The notes: generated from the sequence alone by a model not told the origin. A DNA stretch of 64,000 nt from Ceratotherium simum simum (GCF_000283155.1 NW_004454182.1:1561272-1625271); one strand, 5' to 3'. Shown: positions 1-11,720, counted from the first letter of the stretch. Numbers and translations: made by a program.

Positions 1-1250
1 AATACCACATTTGTGTTGCAGTATTTCTTTTAAGTGAGTAGGCCCCCAGCGTGGCAGGTTGTTAGTCTCAGGGGCTTACAATTGCTATAAGCCTCCAGTC
101 TTTAGGTCTCTTGTCAGCTCTCTGAGGATTGGAGCTGGGTAGGGCTGGCCTCAGGCACGGTGCACCCAATTGTTTCAAGCTTTGTAAGGTGGGGCAAACC
201 CCCTATGTGGGTCTTAGAGAAGCACAAGTCTTCTGTAGCTGACAAGACCCACTGCCCACAGGTCCACATACACAGTCAACACAGTCCTGCCCCGTGCACA
301 TGCCCCCACCTCCTGAAGTAGACCCAGTCTCTCCAAGGCGGGAGCCCCACACACTCCACCATCACACTCTCCACCCGCTCCTTGTGCATGCCCTGCCCCA
401 CTGAAGAGGGTGGCCCCACAACCTCCACCTGCTCCTTGTGCATGCCCTGCCCCACTGAAGTGGGCCCAGTCGCCAGGCTGCAGAGAATCCAGTCACCAAT
501 CTATGCAGGCACACAAGTTGCCTGAGGGCTTGTTGTTGGGTGAGGCCAGTCCCTAGGGTGGGCTGCCTTTCCTGGCTGAGCTGGATTAAATTGGTGCTCT
601 AGTGGGTGGGGCAGACCCTGGGCTAGCAGGCCTCAGGGAGAACTCCAATGGCATCTGTGTCAGCATGCCCACACCAGGCCACAACAATGGCAGCCTGGAG
701 AGGTCCCACCTCTCACCGAGATGCGCTCACAGCCTATCAGGTGAGTCTCTTTTCACCAAAGCACTGTGTACCTTTCTTTCTGTGATTTTTGGTCTCTTTC
801 TGAAATGGGTGAATTTGTGCATGGGCCCTTTAAGAGCCGCTTTTAATTTCTTTGTGAACCAGCTTTTCTGGGGGTACTCCCCAATGTTTTAGTAGCAGGA
901 GAGGTCAGGCATTATGCCACTCGTCTCAATTGTTCTGGGTCCACAAAATGCCCACAGAGGAGGCGCTCCCGGCTCAGGGCCCCACTCCTCTAGGGAGGGC
1001 TGCATACCTTTGGGCTGCTCCCGGGTAGCCATGCAGCTGGCGGCTTGTGAAGGCAGCATTTTTTCTCTCCAGAAGGGAATTTCTGCCTCTTCCACCTCAA
1101 TTAGGATTGTCATTTGTTGCAGGAGTTCCTCTTACCCAGTTTTCAGTTCTCTCTTGGGGTAATTTTTCCACGAGTAGTTCTAAATTGGCTGTGTCCGTAG
1201 GAGGAGGTGAGTTCAGAGTCCGCCTACGCTGCCATCTTGACTTCTCTCCC
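1..1250 (-). mobile_element. LINE-1 5' end (5' UTR), runs off left edge
   Basis: Read on the minus strand, the element begins at 1250 with the GGGAGAGAAGTCAAGATGGC motif that opens many mammalian L1 5' UTRs. It continues through the 'ACTCTGAACTCACCTCCTCC' segment I recall from older L1 leaders. The whole block is GC- and CpG-richer than the DNA to its right, as expected of an L1 promoter region. ORF1 and ORF2 would lie left of base 1 and cannot be judged. Short open frames here, for example 602-892 (+) and 889-1113 (-), are in 5' UTR sequence and are not genes. A preserved 5' end is uncommon because most L1 copies are 5'-truncated. The subfamily is unresolved. Confidence 0.75.
301..478 (-). 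repeat. 55-bp tandem repeat within the L1 5' UTR
   Basis: Two near-identical units start at 368 and 423, a period of 55 bp. Each contains CTCCACC(C/T)GCTCCTTGTG followed by GCATGCCCTGCCCCACTGAAG. A more degenerate third copy seems to precede them from about 301 (CCTGAAGTAGACCCAGTC). The units fall inside the L1 5' UTR, where monomer-like tandem units are known in some mammalian L1 lineages. Confidence 0.6.
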
Positions 1251-1324
1251 AAAACTTTTTATTTTGAGGAGAGAAAATATGTTCTATAAATTTTTGTTTT
1301 TCCTGAGTTACCACTTATTTTTTC

Positions 1325-2441
1325 AAAAGTTGCTCAACATCTAGCACCCAGTTCTTGGCTTCTAAGTACCATTCTCCAATAAAAGGAACCAGAGCTACTT
1401 GGAGAAGTGGCAGATTCCATGGCTGGACAGGGAAAAATACAAGATGAACCTGGGCCATCTTCTGGTGTCAGAAGTAAGAAAGTGTTCAAAAAGTATAGAG
1501 GAGCCAGAAGGAGCTCCCAATGGCCAAGGAAGTAAGAATTTGAGCAACAAATAAAACATAGTATCGGATTATTACTTGTAGAATAAAATACATATTCATG
1601 AGTCCATACCTATGTAAAAACATATTTGAGCAAATAAATAGGGAAAGGGACAACTCTTTCTCATAGAAAAGAAAGTCCACTAATAAATGTAGAAGGAATG
1701 AGGGAAGTACAGAATCACCATAAGGCGAACATGACAGTAACAATTGTTGGAGGCAAAATCCACTAATATATGCTAAAAATTTTCGGGTAAAAATTTCAAG
1801 AGAAACAAGATATTACTATAGTTTCAAAGAATCTTCCCCCAAATATGGATCACGTATGAAGGGAAAATAGCAACTTTATAGTGGAGAAACCAGAAGACGC
1901 TATGCTATTCATGTGACCATAGTTAATATCACCAGCAATAAGATATCTCAAGACCACGCACCTCTGAGAAGGGCCCAGAATCACTTTGGTGTTATTTTTA
2001 GGAAAAATACATAACAAAAATCTGGTCATGAGAAAACGTCAGACAAACCTAAATTGAGAGACATTCCACGAAAGAACTGACTAGTTCTTATCCAAAGCGC
2101 CAAAGTTATGAAAGACAAGAAAAGAATGAAGAACTGTCACAGATTAGAGGAGACAAAGGAGATTACACAACTAAATGTAAGGTAAGATCCTGGGTTAAAC
2201 TCTGGAATAGAAAAAGAATGTTAGGGGAGAAACTGGTAAAATTCTAATAAATATGTAGTTTAATAATGTTGTATCCTTGTTTATGTCTTGGGTTTTGATC
2301 ACTGTACTATGATTATGTAAAAGTTGCCAACATCAGGGGAAGCTGAGCGAGAGGTATGTGAGAACTCTGCACAATTTGCAACTTTTGTATAAGTATAAAA
2401 TTATTTCAAGACAAAAAGTTTAAAAGCACCTTTTAAAAAAA
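1325..2441 (+). mobile_element. Old L1 3' UTR (L1M-type), ends in poly(A)
   Basis: The segment follows the L1M-type 3' UTR that I recognise from other mammals. It opens with CTTCTAAGTACCATTCTCCAAT and an AAAAGGAACCAGAG motif, passes through GAGAAAACGTCAGACAAACC, and ends with GAACTCTGCACAATTTGCAA, ATTATTTCAAGACAAAAAG and an A-rich tail near 2432-2441. No ORF2 remains upstream. The same 3' UTR family recurs inverted at 21418-22415 and direct at 41300-42255. Exact subfamily (L1MB to L1ME) was not determined. Confidence 0.75.
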
Positions 2442-2814
2442 GGGAGCTCATCACGAACATTTATAGCTGATCTATATGAAGAGAATCTATAGTGATGAAA
2501 ATCAATTTTATTAAGTACTATGGAGAGAATAGATAAATAATGAGCGTTTCAAAAAATGATTGAGCAATGCATTGAATAATGCACATTGTAGGTAGAAGTT
2601 GACAGCTGAGGTGCTTCTAGAATGATCTCAACAGAAGAATAAATTTTGACCATTTTACTGAAACAGTAGACATGAAACCATCGATGTGTATACAAAAATG
2701 AAATAATTACTAGAGATAATGTTTTATTGAATCTTATTTGCCAGGCACATTAAATCTCCTGGCAAGCTGATGAGTTAAATATCTGATCTGACCTCTTCAA
2801 GCAGTCAAACTGCA
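2442..2814. other. Unassigned AT-rich DNA
   Basis: Nothing recognised: no long open frame, repeat signature or CpG cluster. Confidence 0.5.
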
Positions 2815-2901
2815 TCTACAAGGTTACACAGCTAAGAGGCTGTGTTTTTAATGCAGGCTGATGAAGCTCCAAGTCAGTGCTACCATTGACCATTAGGCTA
2901 C
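2815..2901 (+). repeat. MIR SINE fragment
   Basis: GGTTACACAGCTAAGAGGC followed by a degenerate 'aagtcagtgctacc…ccattaggcta' matches the MIR 3' half, whose consensus runs 'gtcacacagctagtaagtgg … accactaggcta'. The 5' half is not recognisable. Confidence 0.6.
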
Positions 2902-4249
2902 ATGATATACCTTTAATCTCTGAGCTTTAAGTTTATTCTGTGGCGGAAATGCTAGGTTTGCATTTTACCACTTTCTACAACTACTAATGAAGAGTAGCAG
3001 GCACCCACGGCTGGAGAAAGGCCTCCAGTTTATGGTGGCAGAGTTTTTCTCTTTGAGAAGCAGGGAATGATCACAACCTTGAGTTCTTGGTCATTAGATG
3101 CTAATCCACTCAGCTAATCTGGTCAGAGGACTCAGATGTCACACTTGTGCTGTGACAGCAACTCAACCCGCCTGAGCAATGCGGCCTTCTCCAGAAGTCA
3201 CCAACGCAATCTGATACTGGAGGGCGCCATGTTGAACTGCATTAGTACAAGCAGAGGCTTTAGTGGCCATTCAGCCAACTGTGTTTTGCCTTTCATAATT
3301 GGGTTATTTGGAGATTTGTTCTATGTATATAAAAACCTCGACAGCCCTAATTTCCAGGCCCTGGAATTTCTAAAATAGTATGTGAAGGTTTCCACAAATG
3401 CAGCCTTCGTGTTGTGCTTCAACACAAACACATTATTAATTAACAAGGAATTGAAGGAAAAGAAATATCTGGTTCTCATCACTATAGGAAACAGCATATA
3501 AAAATAGAAAAAAAAAAAGAGCAAAGTTTAATATGAAATAACTCTATCTTGTTCTGCTGCTATTAGCAATATTAGCTTTCTTTACATGTAAACTTTACTG
3601 AATAGACTATAGTTGTGTTGAATAATAGTATCTTTTTAAGTCTGAAATTCTGACATTTGTTTCAAATTCATAAAATGAAAAGTGAGAGGGAGTTTCCAGC
3701 CCGTTAAATCAGGGGGAAGGAAGAAATTAACATGAGTACTTAGCCAAAAGCCATCTGAACATTCCTAATCCACTGGACTAGAAAATCTTAAAAGAGCTAA
3801 CTTCTAAGATAGGCAGTACCTAGTGGTGACGGCCAGCCTGGAGAAGTCATGAGAATATTAAGCCAAATGTTAATTCCCCAATATTCCCACTATTTAAATC
3901 TCTGATTGAAGGAGTGAAAGGGGTCATTTCTGACTATTGAGGGACTTTTTTTGTAGCAGTTTCTGCCAAGGTTTGAAATAACAGTCGCATGATTTCTGGT
4001 CAACATAATGAACTTGTGTGAACCTTAAGAAATGTTGCAAGTTCACTTCAGTTTGGTGATCTAACTAAAAGTGATTTTTAAATAAGAAAATATTTTAAAT
4101 TAGTCTGTGGAAATACACTGTACATGTCATTTTTTTCCTTTGTTTATATAAAACGTATCATATACGAAGAACGGAGAGTCTGAGTTAATTGGACAATAGT
4201 ATATTTTCTTCAGCTTTATCTGATCAGTTCTAAAGATCACCACCCCCGT
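2902..4249. other. Unassigned DNA with a few CpGs near 3.2 kb
   Basis: No repeat family was recognised. The patch at 3160-3230 carries several CpGs and an 80-codon frame at 3136-3378 (+). The protein is unfamiliar, has no domain motif and shows no surrounding gene structure. I do not call it coding. Confidence 0.4.
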
Positions 4250-4350
4250 GACTCCAGAATCTGGGATTCAATGCTAATTAGCTTAATGCCTATGGGCAAG
4301 TCATTTAACAACTTTGGCATCTGGTTTGTTACCTGCAAAATGAGACTTTG
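4250..4350 (+). repeat. MIR SINE fragment
   Basis: The order CTGGGATTCAATGCTAATTA, TGGGCAAGTCATTTAACA, then TTGTTACCTGCAAAATGAGA follows the MIR core ('gggcaagtcacttaacc … ctcatctgtaaaatggg'). Confidence 0.65.
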
Positions 4351-5937
4351 TGAGTAGATAAATTCCAATGCACAGTTCAGTTTTGAAAAAAGAAATGATT
4401 CTAAGTTTAAATTTCATATTTACAGAAAACAGATACTGTCATTATAGGGTTTATGGGAATGTATTCTCTTACAATGGTTTATAAATTTTGAACTAAAGCT
4501 TTTTCTTTTATTAGAAGTGGTTAAAAAAGAATTCTACAGGTAACTTGAGAGTGATGTCAATCAGTTTACCTACATCAATGATTGCTGAAAGAAAAATAAG
4601 TTTGAATATTGAGCTGAAAATTGGAAGCTCTAGGTCATATTGACTGCTTTATTTGTCTCTGGCTGCTCAGTTTGGTACCATTCTGCATGCATAAAAAGAC
4701 CTTTTCCTAAAGGTCTTTGTTGGGTACGAAACACATGATTAATGAAGCTTTGTCATAAGACTAACAAGAAAACAACAGTGGAGGAAGTATTTTATCTATA
4801 ATTAAATCACAATGGGCTATTCCTTAGATATGCCATCTAAAATTCTGTTTAGCTAATAACATGCCATCGAACTAGTCCACATATAAAACTCTTTGCCCTT
4901 CCTCCCAATCCAGCTCCATTTTTTTTACAACCCCCTATTCTAATTGACTGTGAAAACACAAACATGTGACTGGACATAAATCTCAAAATAAAAAGCAAAG
5001 CCATTAAAAGGAGAATGGAAGTTGATGGAGAGTGTGTTGGGTTTCCTCTTTGTAGTGGCTCCAGTGAGCTTTCCTTTTCCTCCTTTTTTTAGGGTTGGGG
5101 CTTGGGCCAGGATTCTGAAGTGATTTGCTAAATGTTGTTTCCCACATACTTTAGAGCAGGTTTAGATTTCGAGTTTGGTAAGGCATGCCCATGACCTGAT
5201 TTATGTGTCTGAGGTTTCCTTGGCCCTGAGCAGTTTTCACAGTCAGACTCCTAAACAATGGAATCACAGAGAACCTCTTAGGCTCAATCAACACTCTTCA
5301 TGTTCCTTCATACGAAACATGTAAGAAACTTCTTGATTTTTTTTAGCATCATATAGTTTGACAGAGAGCAGAACTTTACTTTCGCTGATCATAATTCTCT
5401 TACTTTTAAGTGGGAATGAAGGACTGATTCTACCATCTATGAACAGCAACATAGACCCCGCCAGGATGGGAGCCATATCAAGGTTCACTGTAGTCATTTT
5501 TGGTTCTGGAAATTCATTCTATCCGTGTGATGGCCTGTCCCGTTTAGATAGCTAAATGGACTCTCAAACTTGATCAATGTAAAACTAAATTTATGCTTTC
5601 CCTAAAAAACAACTCACGTCTTTTGACTCTCCTAACGACATTGATTCCATTAGTACTTTTTACTCAATCAGGTGGTTAAGCATGGAGTCATCTTTGTCAT
5701 CCACCTTCCTCAACAGTTCATACCACTGTTCATCAGGCCCTGACGACTTTCCTCATGATGCCTTCAGTTCTTTTCCAGCAACCATGTGAATTCAAAACTG
5801 AATCACCACTGTGATCCTGGCACATCAACTTATTCAACTATCCATAAAATATGTCTAGTAAAATTTAGCAGAGCTAAGCAGAGGAAAGGTAAAGAATATG
5901 TTGTCTGGAGAGATATAAAGAGAAAGAGGGGAAAGAT
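4351..5937. other. Unassigned AT-rich DNA
   Basis: No repeat family, RNA gene or credible coding frame was seen. The frames at 5288-5497 (-) and 5358-5555 (+) overlap on opposite strands and resemble no protein I know. Confidence 0.5.
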
Positions 5938-5977
5938 GGAGATAGAGATCAAAATAGAGATAGGGATAGGGATAGAT
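5938..5977 (+). repeat. GATA-rich simple repeat
   Basis: A purine-rich run of GAGATA and GGGATA units, strongest at 5958-5976. Nearby sequence from 5880 is also purine-biased. Confidence 0.75.
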
Positions 5978-6573
5978 TAGGGACGCAGGTATAGTCCAGA
6001 TACACATCCAGGTAGAGGGTTTTTCAAGAACTTGGTACCTACAAAGTTGCAGCAGTATACCGGATAGAAGAGATCTTAATCTTCTTTAGAAGAAAGCATT
6101 AATAATTAAGGCTTGAAGGTTACTGAGCAAGGGATGATTTGAATAGGACCCCAAAGCCTTCTGGAAGGGAAGAGATGGGAACTCAACACCTCGTCCCAAG
6201 GAGAGTTTTTACGCAAGTTGTGATGGACAGAGAAGGCCCTCTTCGAGACTTAGTGGTAAAGAAGCAAGGACAATGAAGGGGAGCGTGTTCCTAAGATAAA
6301 ATCCCTGTGAGAATCAAAAAGAGTCAGGGCAAGAGTGACGGCCCCTGAGCCTAGAATGGGGTAGTGACAGAAACTGTCTTTCTGGGTTTGTGGTGCAGCT
6401 CACTCTGGTCCCAACTTCGACTTCTGAGCTGCAGATTTTGAACCACAGAACGTGATTGTGCTCGCGAGCAACTCAAATCGCAGTGTGATAAAATGTGAAC
6501 ATTAGGAACCCCACTCTATTTAGCATGGAGGGACAAAACCAGCAAATTAACAACGGGAAAGAGGCATCCTCCT
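5978..6573. other. Unassigned DNA
   Basis: Of mixed composition, with a handful of CpGs between 6200 and 6480. No repeat family or coding signal was recognised. Confidence 0.45.
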
Positions 6574-6626
6574 TCCCCCGCTGAGAACCCCCAGCCTCCA
6601 CCCCCTGCTGAGAACCCCCAGCCTTC
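6574..6626 (+). repeat. Two-copy tandem repeat, 27-bp period
   Basis: The motif GCTGAGAACCCCCAGCC occurs at 6580 and again at 6607 with C-rich spacers, a direct duplication of period 27 with few differences. Confidence 0.8.
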
Positions 6627-8386
6627 AGTAGCAGGGAGCTCCAAGGTCTGCCAGCACATTCAGTTCAGCGGCTGCATGAGCCTCCTTTGCCACAGTGTCC
6701 ACATCAGACCTGTGAGGCCTGCCAGCAGTACCAGGAGCGACAGAATTGAGAGTAAACCCACTCAGCGGATAGATTCTTTCTTTCTTAATTTCATATGACA
6801 GTAGCAGTCAGAACTGATTGCTTGGGGACAGAGGAAGCCTTAGGATAGGAAGTTGACAGATTGCCTGTTAACAGAGTAGGAGATCAGAGAGAACCTCAAC
6901 TTTGTATTTTAGGACCCTACCTGAGCAACTTTCACCCCCGAACTGTTAAAATGGGCCATTTTACTTGCAAAGAAAATACTAAAACTCAGCTGAGAAAACT
7001 GTCTCCTGAAACAATGGGCACATTGCAAACACCCTGATTTTTTAAAGCCGTAGGAGAGAAAATGTTTATCTGGTTGGAGGACCTGATTCTCTTCTTACAT
7101 ATGACAAACTCTAACAATGGATGATCTGAAAGTTTTTGTCTGAAAGGGAAGGACTTTAATTTGTGGCTCTGATTTTTTTTTAAAAATCACTACCTATAAT
7201 AAAGACAACTTTCTTTTTTTACATCTGCCTGATAAGAAGAGTTAGCTGTTTTCATTGTCTTTCAAAGCTCTGAAGAGACAAGATATTCCCAGCAGTTTAC
7301 CTGAACAAATGGCTTCTGTTTAGCATAAGGATTTCTTAAATATCACTTTTAAATCCTGCGTTAAAGAGAGCAAGTCAGCTTCATTCAAATTTTTCCTGAG
7401 CTGTATGGGGCTCAGTGGCTGCTGTTTAACCAAATTCAGAGGCTAGTGTAATTAGTCTGCGGGGACTGTGTGGTCATGCAGAGCAATGAACTTGGCTGGC
7501 AAAGTTGGCAGGCCAAGAATATTTTTCTTCTTTTTGTACTTTAAAAAATCTGTGTAAAAACTGTTTTGCTCATAATTCTCTCTTGTCCATTTATGGTAAA
7601 CATTTATATGTTTTTAACTCTTTTAAAAAAAATTATAACTAATTTATTCTATAGATTAATCAAATATGAAATTGAAGCCAACGTAATATGTAGGAGGAAC
7701 AGCAAGTCAAGCTTTGCAAAAGTCACGACAAAAGTGAATTAGAGATTAAAAAAATTATGATTTTTGGAAGGAGTGGAGTAGGAAACAAGAACATACACTT
7801 CTATGAAAGGCATTTCTTTTTCATTATTGTATATTTGATGTACGGTTCTTTCTTGATGTGAATACTGGCAATACCTATTATATCATGAAATTGAAGTTAT
7901 CTCTTTTATAAAATAAAGTCACGAATTGTGACCCCAAAGTTTGATGTGTAGCAGGATATGTGACCAAATGCATTCAGAAATAACCAGTAAAGAGCTGGAA
8001 ACCCCAAAGCACATGAGATGTGTTACATGGCACTCAGTCTGGGATTTGAAAGTTATTTTGTAATTATTTGTTGTTGGTCTCCTGAGTGTATGTTTCATGT
8101 ATTTCTTCCTTTTTACCCAGAATGTAATTTTGCTTGGGTGGTGACCGTGTGAGAATAATGGCACTGTGGGAAGAGTGCTTTGCAGTTTTCATTGTAATTT
8201 GATCAATGTCAGTAAACAGTTTGTCTGAAAGCTATTCATATAAAAATAAACGACTATTTAGTAACTGTTCTTCCAATGCTCAGAGAAGTGAACAATTTAC
8301 ACACAAGGGAAAAAGTGTATTGAATACAAAAAAAGTGCATAGACTAATAGAAAATTTTCTCCTAAGAAATTGTCTTTCCGGGATCC
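6627..8386. other. Unassigned DNA, possible conserved noncoding patch near 7.3-7.5 kb
   Basis: No repeat or gene was recognised. The stretch 7260-7500 is more balanced in composition than its AT-rich surroundings and contains TAAT-core sites such as GTGTAATTAG at 7447. That is only suggestive of a regulatory element. Confidence 0.4.
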
Positions 8387-8403
8387 CCCACCACCACCAC
8401 CAT
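8387..8403 (+). repeat. Short (CCA)n simple repeat
   Basis: About five CCA units follow GGATCCC. It is a microsatellite seed in ordinary genomic context; see the rejected list for its His-tag look. Confidence 0.7.
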
Positions 8404-8649
8404 TACATTAAAGCATCAGATAATTGACAGTGAATCAATTATCATCAATGATTTAAATAAAAATAAACGCCTGGGTTCATCATGTGGAAAAATGAGGTAA
8501 AAATTAAAGCAGGATTATGCTGGACTTTAAATGGGCAGGATGATCCAGGATGTGGTTACGCGTATCAGTCATTGATAAATAATCCTGGGGTGCTCACTCT
8601 GTGGTTGTACCCTAGATCGTGTTTGTTCCTGGATTCACGTTTATTGTTC

Positions 8650-9130
8650 TCAGTTCTTGATATTAGAAACTGGGGAATCATATTTGACTCTTGGTTTTTT
8701 GTCTCTCCACCTCATTCAATCATCAATTCTAAATTTGGTCCCAACTACTTCTCACTTGTGTTTCTTTTGTCCTGTATCTCCTAGTGCTATACTGGTTCAG
8801 GCCTCCTCATCCTTTACCTGAACTACTTCAATGGTCTTTTTACTTCTATTTCTATCTGGAATCTTGTCTCCCTCCAATTCATCTTCCAAACAGGCACCAA
8901 ATAACAAATAGAATGCAATGCCACAATGGCCAAGTACCCTTGCTGAAGACAGAGTATTGACACATGGTCTACAAAACGCCTATGATCTGGCTCACATCTT
9001 TGTCTGTTGCTACTTTGTGACTCAACCATTGATCAATTTAAAAATATTCAGCACCTACATGCCAGGCATTGTGCCGTTCATTACGGTAGCGTAGTGCCCT
9101 CAACATAAGAGGAACTTAATAAATATTTTA
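8650..9130 (+). repeat. L2 LINE segment 1 (weak)
   Basis: The segment 8670-8830 follows the L2 3' region. 'catatttgactctt' is followed by CTCATTCAATCATCAATTCT and CTTTACCTGAACTACTTCAA, equivalent to the L2 'attcttgactcc … cacctggactactgcaa' order. From 8840 to 9130 the match is weaker but ends with GAGGAACTTAATAAATATTT, an L2-like 3' tail. Confidence 0.5.
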
Positions 9131-9149
9131 CCTCCTAAATATTTCTTAA

Positions 9150-9770
9150 CAGACCGACTTCATTCCGTGTCCACTGACACCACTGAGCCCAAGTCAGGCT
9201 CTTGTCTGGATGCTGTAACAGCTTCCTAACTCTGCTTCCAATCCCCAACTCTGATCTAATCTCCACCTCCTGCGGCCAGAAGGATCTTTCAAAAATACAA
9301 ATCTGACCACGTTATTTCCAAGTTTAAAATTTTGCAAAGGTTCCCTAATGAATCTAAGATCAAGGTAAAGCTCCTAACCTGCCACCTAAGGCCTTGCAGC
9401 CGGCCCCTTGCTCCCTCTCTACATTCCTGCCATAGAGGCTATTCCACTGCTCCGCTCCTCCCATCCTCCTTTCCTTTGTCAAATGATACTTATCCCTCAG
9501 GTCTCAATTTAAACCTCACTTTCTTAGTGTAGCAGTTCCTTACCCTCTCGACTAGGTTAAATTATTTTTCCCTGCATTACCGTGGCGTTGCTCCACGGCA
9601 CTCATCACACTTGTAATTGCTTGTTTAATGCCCGTAACTTCCTCAGAGAAGCTCTCCCTCACGCCCCTGACAAGGAGAAGTATCAGAGTTAAACGTTCTC
9701 ATAGGTCATCTTACTTAGCATGCATCATGGTTCAATAATTATTTGTTGAGTTGAATTGAAAATAGATCTC
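9150..9770 (+). repeat. L2 LINE segment 2
   Basis: A clear L2 3' region. In order: GCTGTAACAGCTTCCTAAC, CAAATCTGACCACGTTATTT, GGTAAAGCTCCTAACCTGCC, CCTCAGGTCTCAATTTAAAC, and an end near TTCAATAATTATTTGTTGAG. All are recognisable parts of the L2 consensus. The 66-codon frame 9332-9532 is a product of the repeat. Confidence 0.75.
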
Positions 9771-9799
9771 TAGTCCTCCAGGAACTTTGAGGTTTGGCT

Positions 9800-10135
9800 C
9801 TAGATGTACCTACATACTCCTAGATAACTCGTGCTCATTTTTTAAGTCTCAGCTCACCTGTCAGCAACTCCAGAAGCCCTTGCCAATCAAACTTTATAGC
9901 AGTCCCAGGCTAGACTAGATCCCTACTCTCAGTCCTCACATAATACCGTGCACATTTCTGTTATTGCACTTACCAGAATGCATTACAGTTATCTATTTAT
10001 GGGTCTGTCTCATTAGATAGTAGTTTCTTTCAGATTAGGGATGATGCCTTATTCATGTTTTATATTCCAAGGGTACAGGGACCAACACACATAAGCACTT
10101 AATGAATATTTATTGAATGAATGGATGGGTAAACA
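9800..10135 (+). repeat. L2 LINE segment 3 (3' end)
   Basis: AAGTCTCAGCTCACCTGTCA at the start and CACTTAATGAATATTTATTG at the end match the L2 3' terminal region. It repeats part of segment 2 in the same orientation, so it is a separate copy or a duplication. Confidence 0.7.
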
Positions 10136-10445
10136 CTTGTAAAATAGATGACCTCTTGCTTCCAAGTAATATACCCTTTCAAATAGGAATGAGGGACATC
10201 TCAGTGTCAAACCTGCATGGACTGAAGAACTAGGGCCCTCTTGGGCACCCCCACACACTTACACCCTAGGCTTTGACATTGTATGAACACAACCCTGACT
10301 TGAACTGAAATTGTTTTCAAGACACTTATAAAAGCAGTGATCAAAAGGTAAATTAAACTGAGTTATAAAAAAAAGATAAAATTATACTTATTTTAATCCT
10401 AAATTTGTACACTGAGAATTATATCCTTTAGATATATACATAGGT
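10136..10445. other. Unassigned DNA
   Basis: No element was recognised between the L2 cluster and the TA microsatellite. Confidence 0.45.
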
Positions 10446-10446
10446 G

Positions 10447-10480
<34 letters not shown>

Positions 10481-10484
10481 TATG
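10446..10484 (+). repeat. (TA)n microsatellite with CA interruption
   Basis: About twelve TA units, then CACACA, then further TATA, followed by a T-rich run to 10500. Likely length-variable. Confidence 0.9.
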
Positions 10485-10500
10485 TTTTTTGTTTTTTTTT

Positions 10501-11030
10501 TGTAGGGCAGCAGAATTTGCCAACTCAAGATGTGTCTCTTTGGCATGAGGATTATTTTGGGTTGGTTACTTTTAAGAAACTGTAGACGGGGAGAAGCTCT
10601 GAAGACCAAGTAGAAGTTACCTCTGTAAGAGACATTTATATTTGTAAGGGAAATCTCCATTTGTAAACGTGTCTCCCTCTCTGTACCAGGAAGGGGGGGA
10701 TGACCTTATCTCTAGAAACTTATCAATGCAGAAGACAAGGACTTAAATCTGCATAATAACTTTACTTTTGTTTGCTGTACTTTTTCTGGTAATCTCTCAT
10801 AACTGACTCCCCCCACCCCCAACATCCTCCTTTGTCTTTAGCTGAAGATGGTATTTAAGGTAGTGAACTCAGACATTCTGGTGAGTTACTCAGCTTTCCT
10901 GGGTTTCTCCCACATATACATGTTATAAAGCTCTGTTTGATTTTCTCCTTTTATTCTGTCTCATGTCAATTTAATTCATAGACCAGCCAGAAGGACCTAG
11001 AGGGTAGAGGAATTGTCTTCCTCGCCTAAC
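10501..11030 (+). mobile_element. Solo LTR, ERV1-type
   Basis: A 530-bp segment starting TGTAGGGCAGCAGAATTTGC and ending CTTCCTCGCCTAAC. It has the layout of a gammaretrovirus-like solo LTR: a U3 with GATTATTTTGGGTTGG, a TATA-like GGTATTTAAGG near 10850, TTATAAAGCTCTG near 10925, and a U5 ending GACCTAGAGGGTAGAGGAA. No retroviral genes flank it. A relative in the same orientation lies at 47245-47790. The family name (MER34, MER67 or similar) is not certain. Confidence 0.6.
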
Positions 11031-11034
11031 GCTG

Positions 11035-11487
11035 TGGCAGGTAGAATAACGGTCCCCCAAAAATGTCCACATCCTAATTTCCTGTGAATATGTTACTTTA
11101 TACAACAAAGGGGACTTTGGAAATATGATTAAGGTAAGAGTCTTGAGATGGGAAGATGATCCTGGGTTATCTGGGTGGGCCCAATGTAATCACAAGGATC
11201 CTTATGAAAGGGAGGCAAGAGTGTCAGAGTCGAAGAAAGCTTTGAAGTCAGAGAAAGGGACCAGGAGCCAAGGAAGGCAAGTGGCCTCTATAAGCTTGAA
11301 AAGACAAGGAAATAAATTCTCCCTGAGAGCCTCCAGAAAGAACACAGCCTTGCTGACACCTTGATTTTAGCCCAGTAGGACTTCTACACCTATAGAAGTG
11401 TAAATCTGCATTGTTAAAGCAGATAAATGTGGTAATTTTGTGGTAAGCAGGTAAATTTGTGGTAATTTGTTACAGCAGCAAAAAGAA
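11035..11487 (+). mobile_element. MLT1/MaLR-type LTR
   Basis: The landmarks fit a MaLR-class LTR: GTCCACATCCTAATTTCC, GTGAATATGTTACTTTATAC, TGGGTGGGCCCAATGTAATC, CACAAGGATCCTTATGAAAG, CTTGATTTTAGCCCAGTAGG and a terminal TGTGGTAATTTGTTACAGCA. It begins within a few bases of the end of the preceding LTR. A small internal duplication of TGTGGTAA units lies at 11427-11470. The 79-codon frame at 11125-11364 is non-coding LTR sequence. Confidence 0.7.
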
Positions 11488-11720
11488 ATATATATGTATG
11501 CTATACGTATATTCTGTGTATTTGTATCTATATTGTGAGTATTTGCAAGCACTCCAGTACTATTGCCTTTATGTTGCTTAAGAGCCTAAAGGAAGAGACA
11601 GGCGATAACAAACAATACACAAATCATCACATATTTAGAACTGGGGTAGGTGCTAAGAAGAAGTACACCAACCTAGGCTCTAACACTCATGCTTCCCTTG
11701 TCAAGAGGATCAGGGACTAT

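Noticed and set aside
8387..8403. GGATCC followed by CAC/CCA repeats, resembling a cloning site plus His-tag
   Set aside because: The repeat is a short (CCA)n microsatellite in continuous AT-rich genomic sequence, with no vector or promoter sequence on either side.
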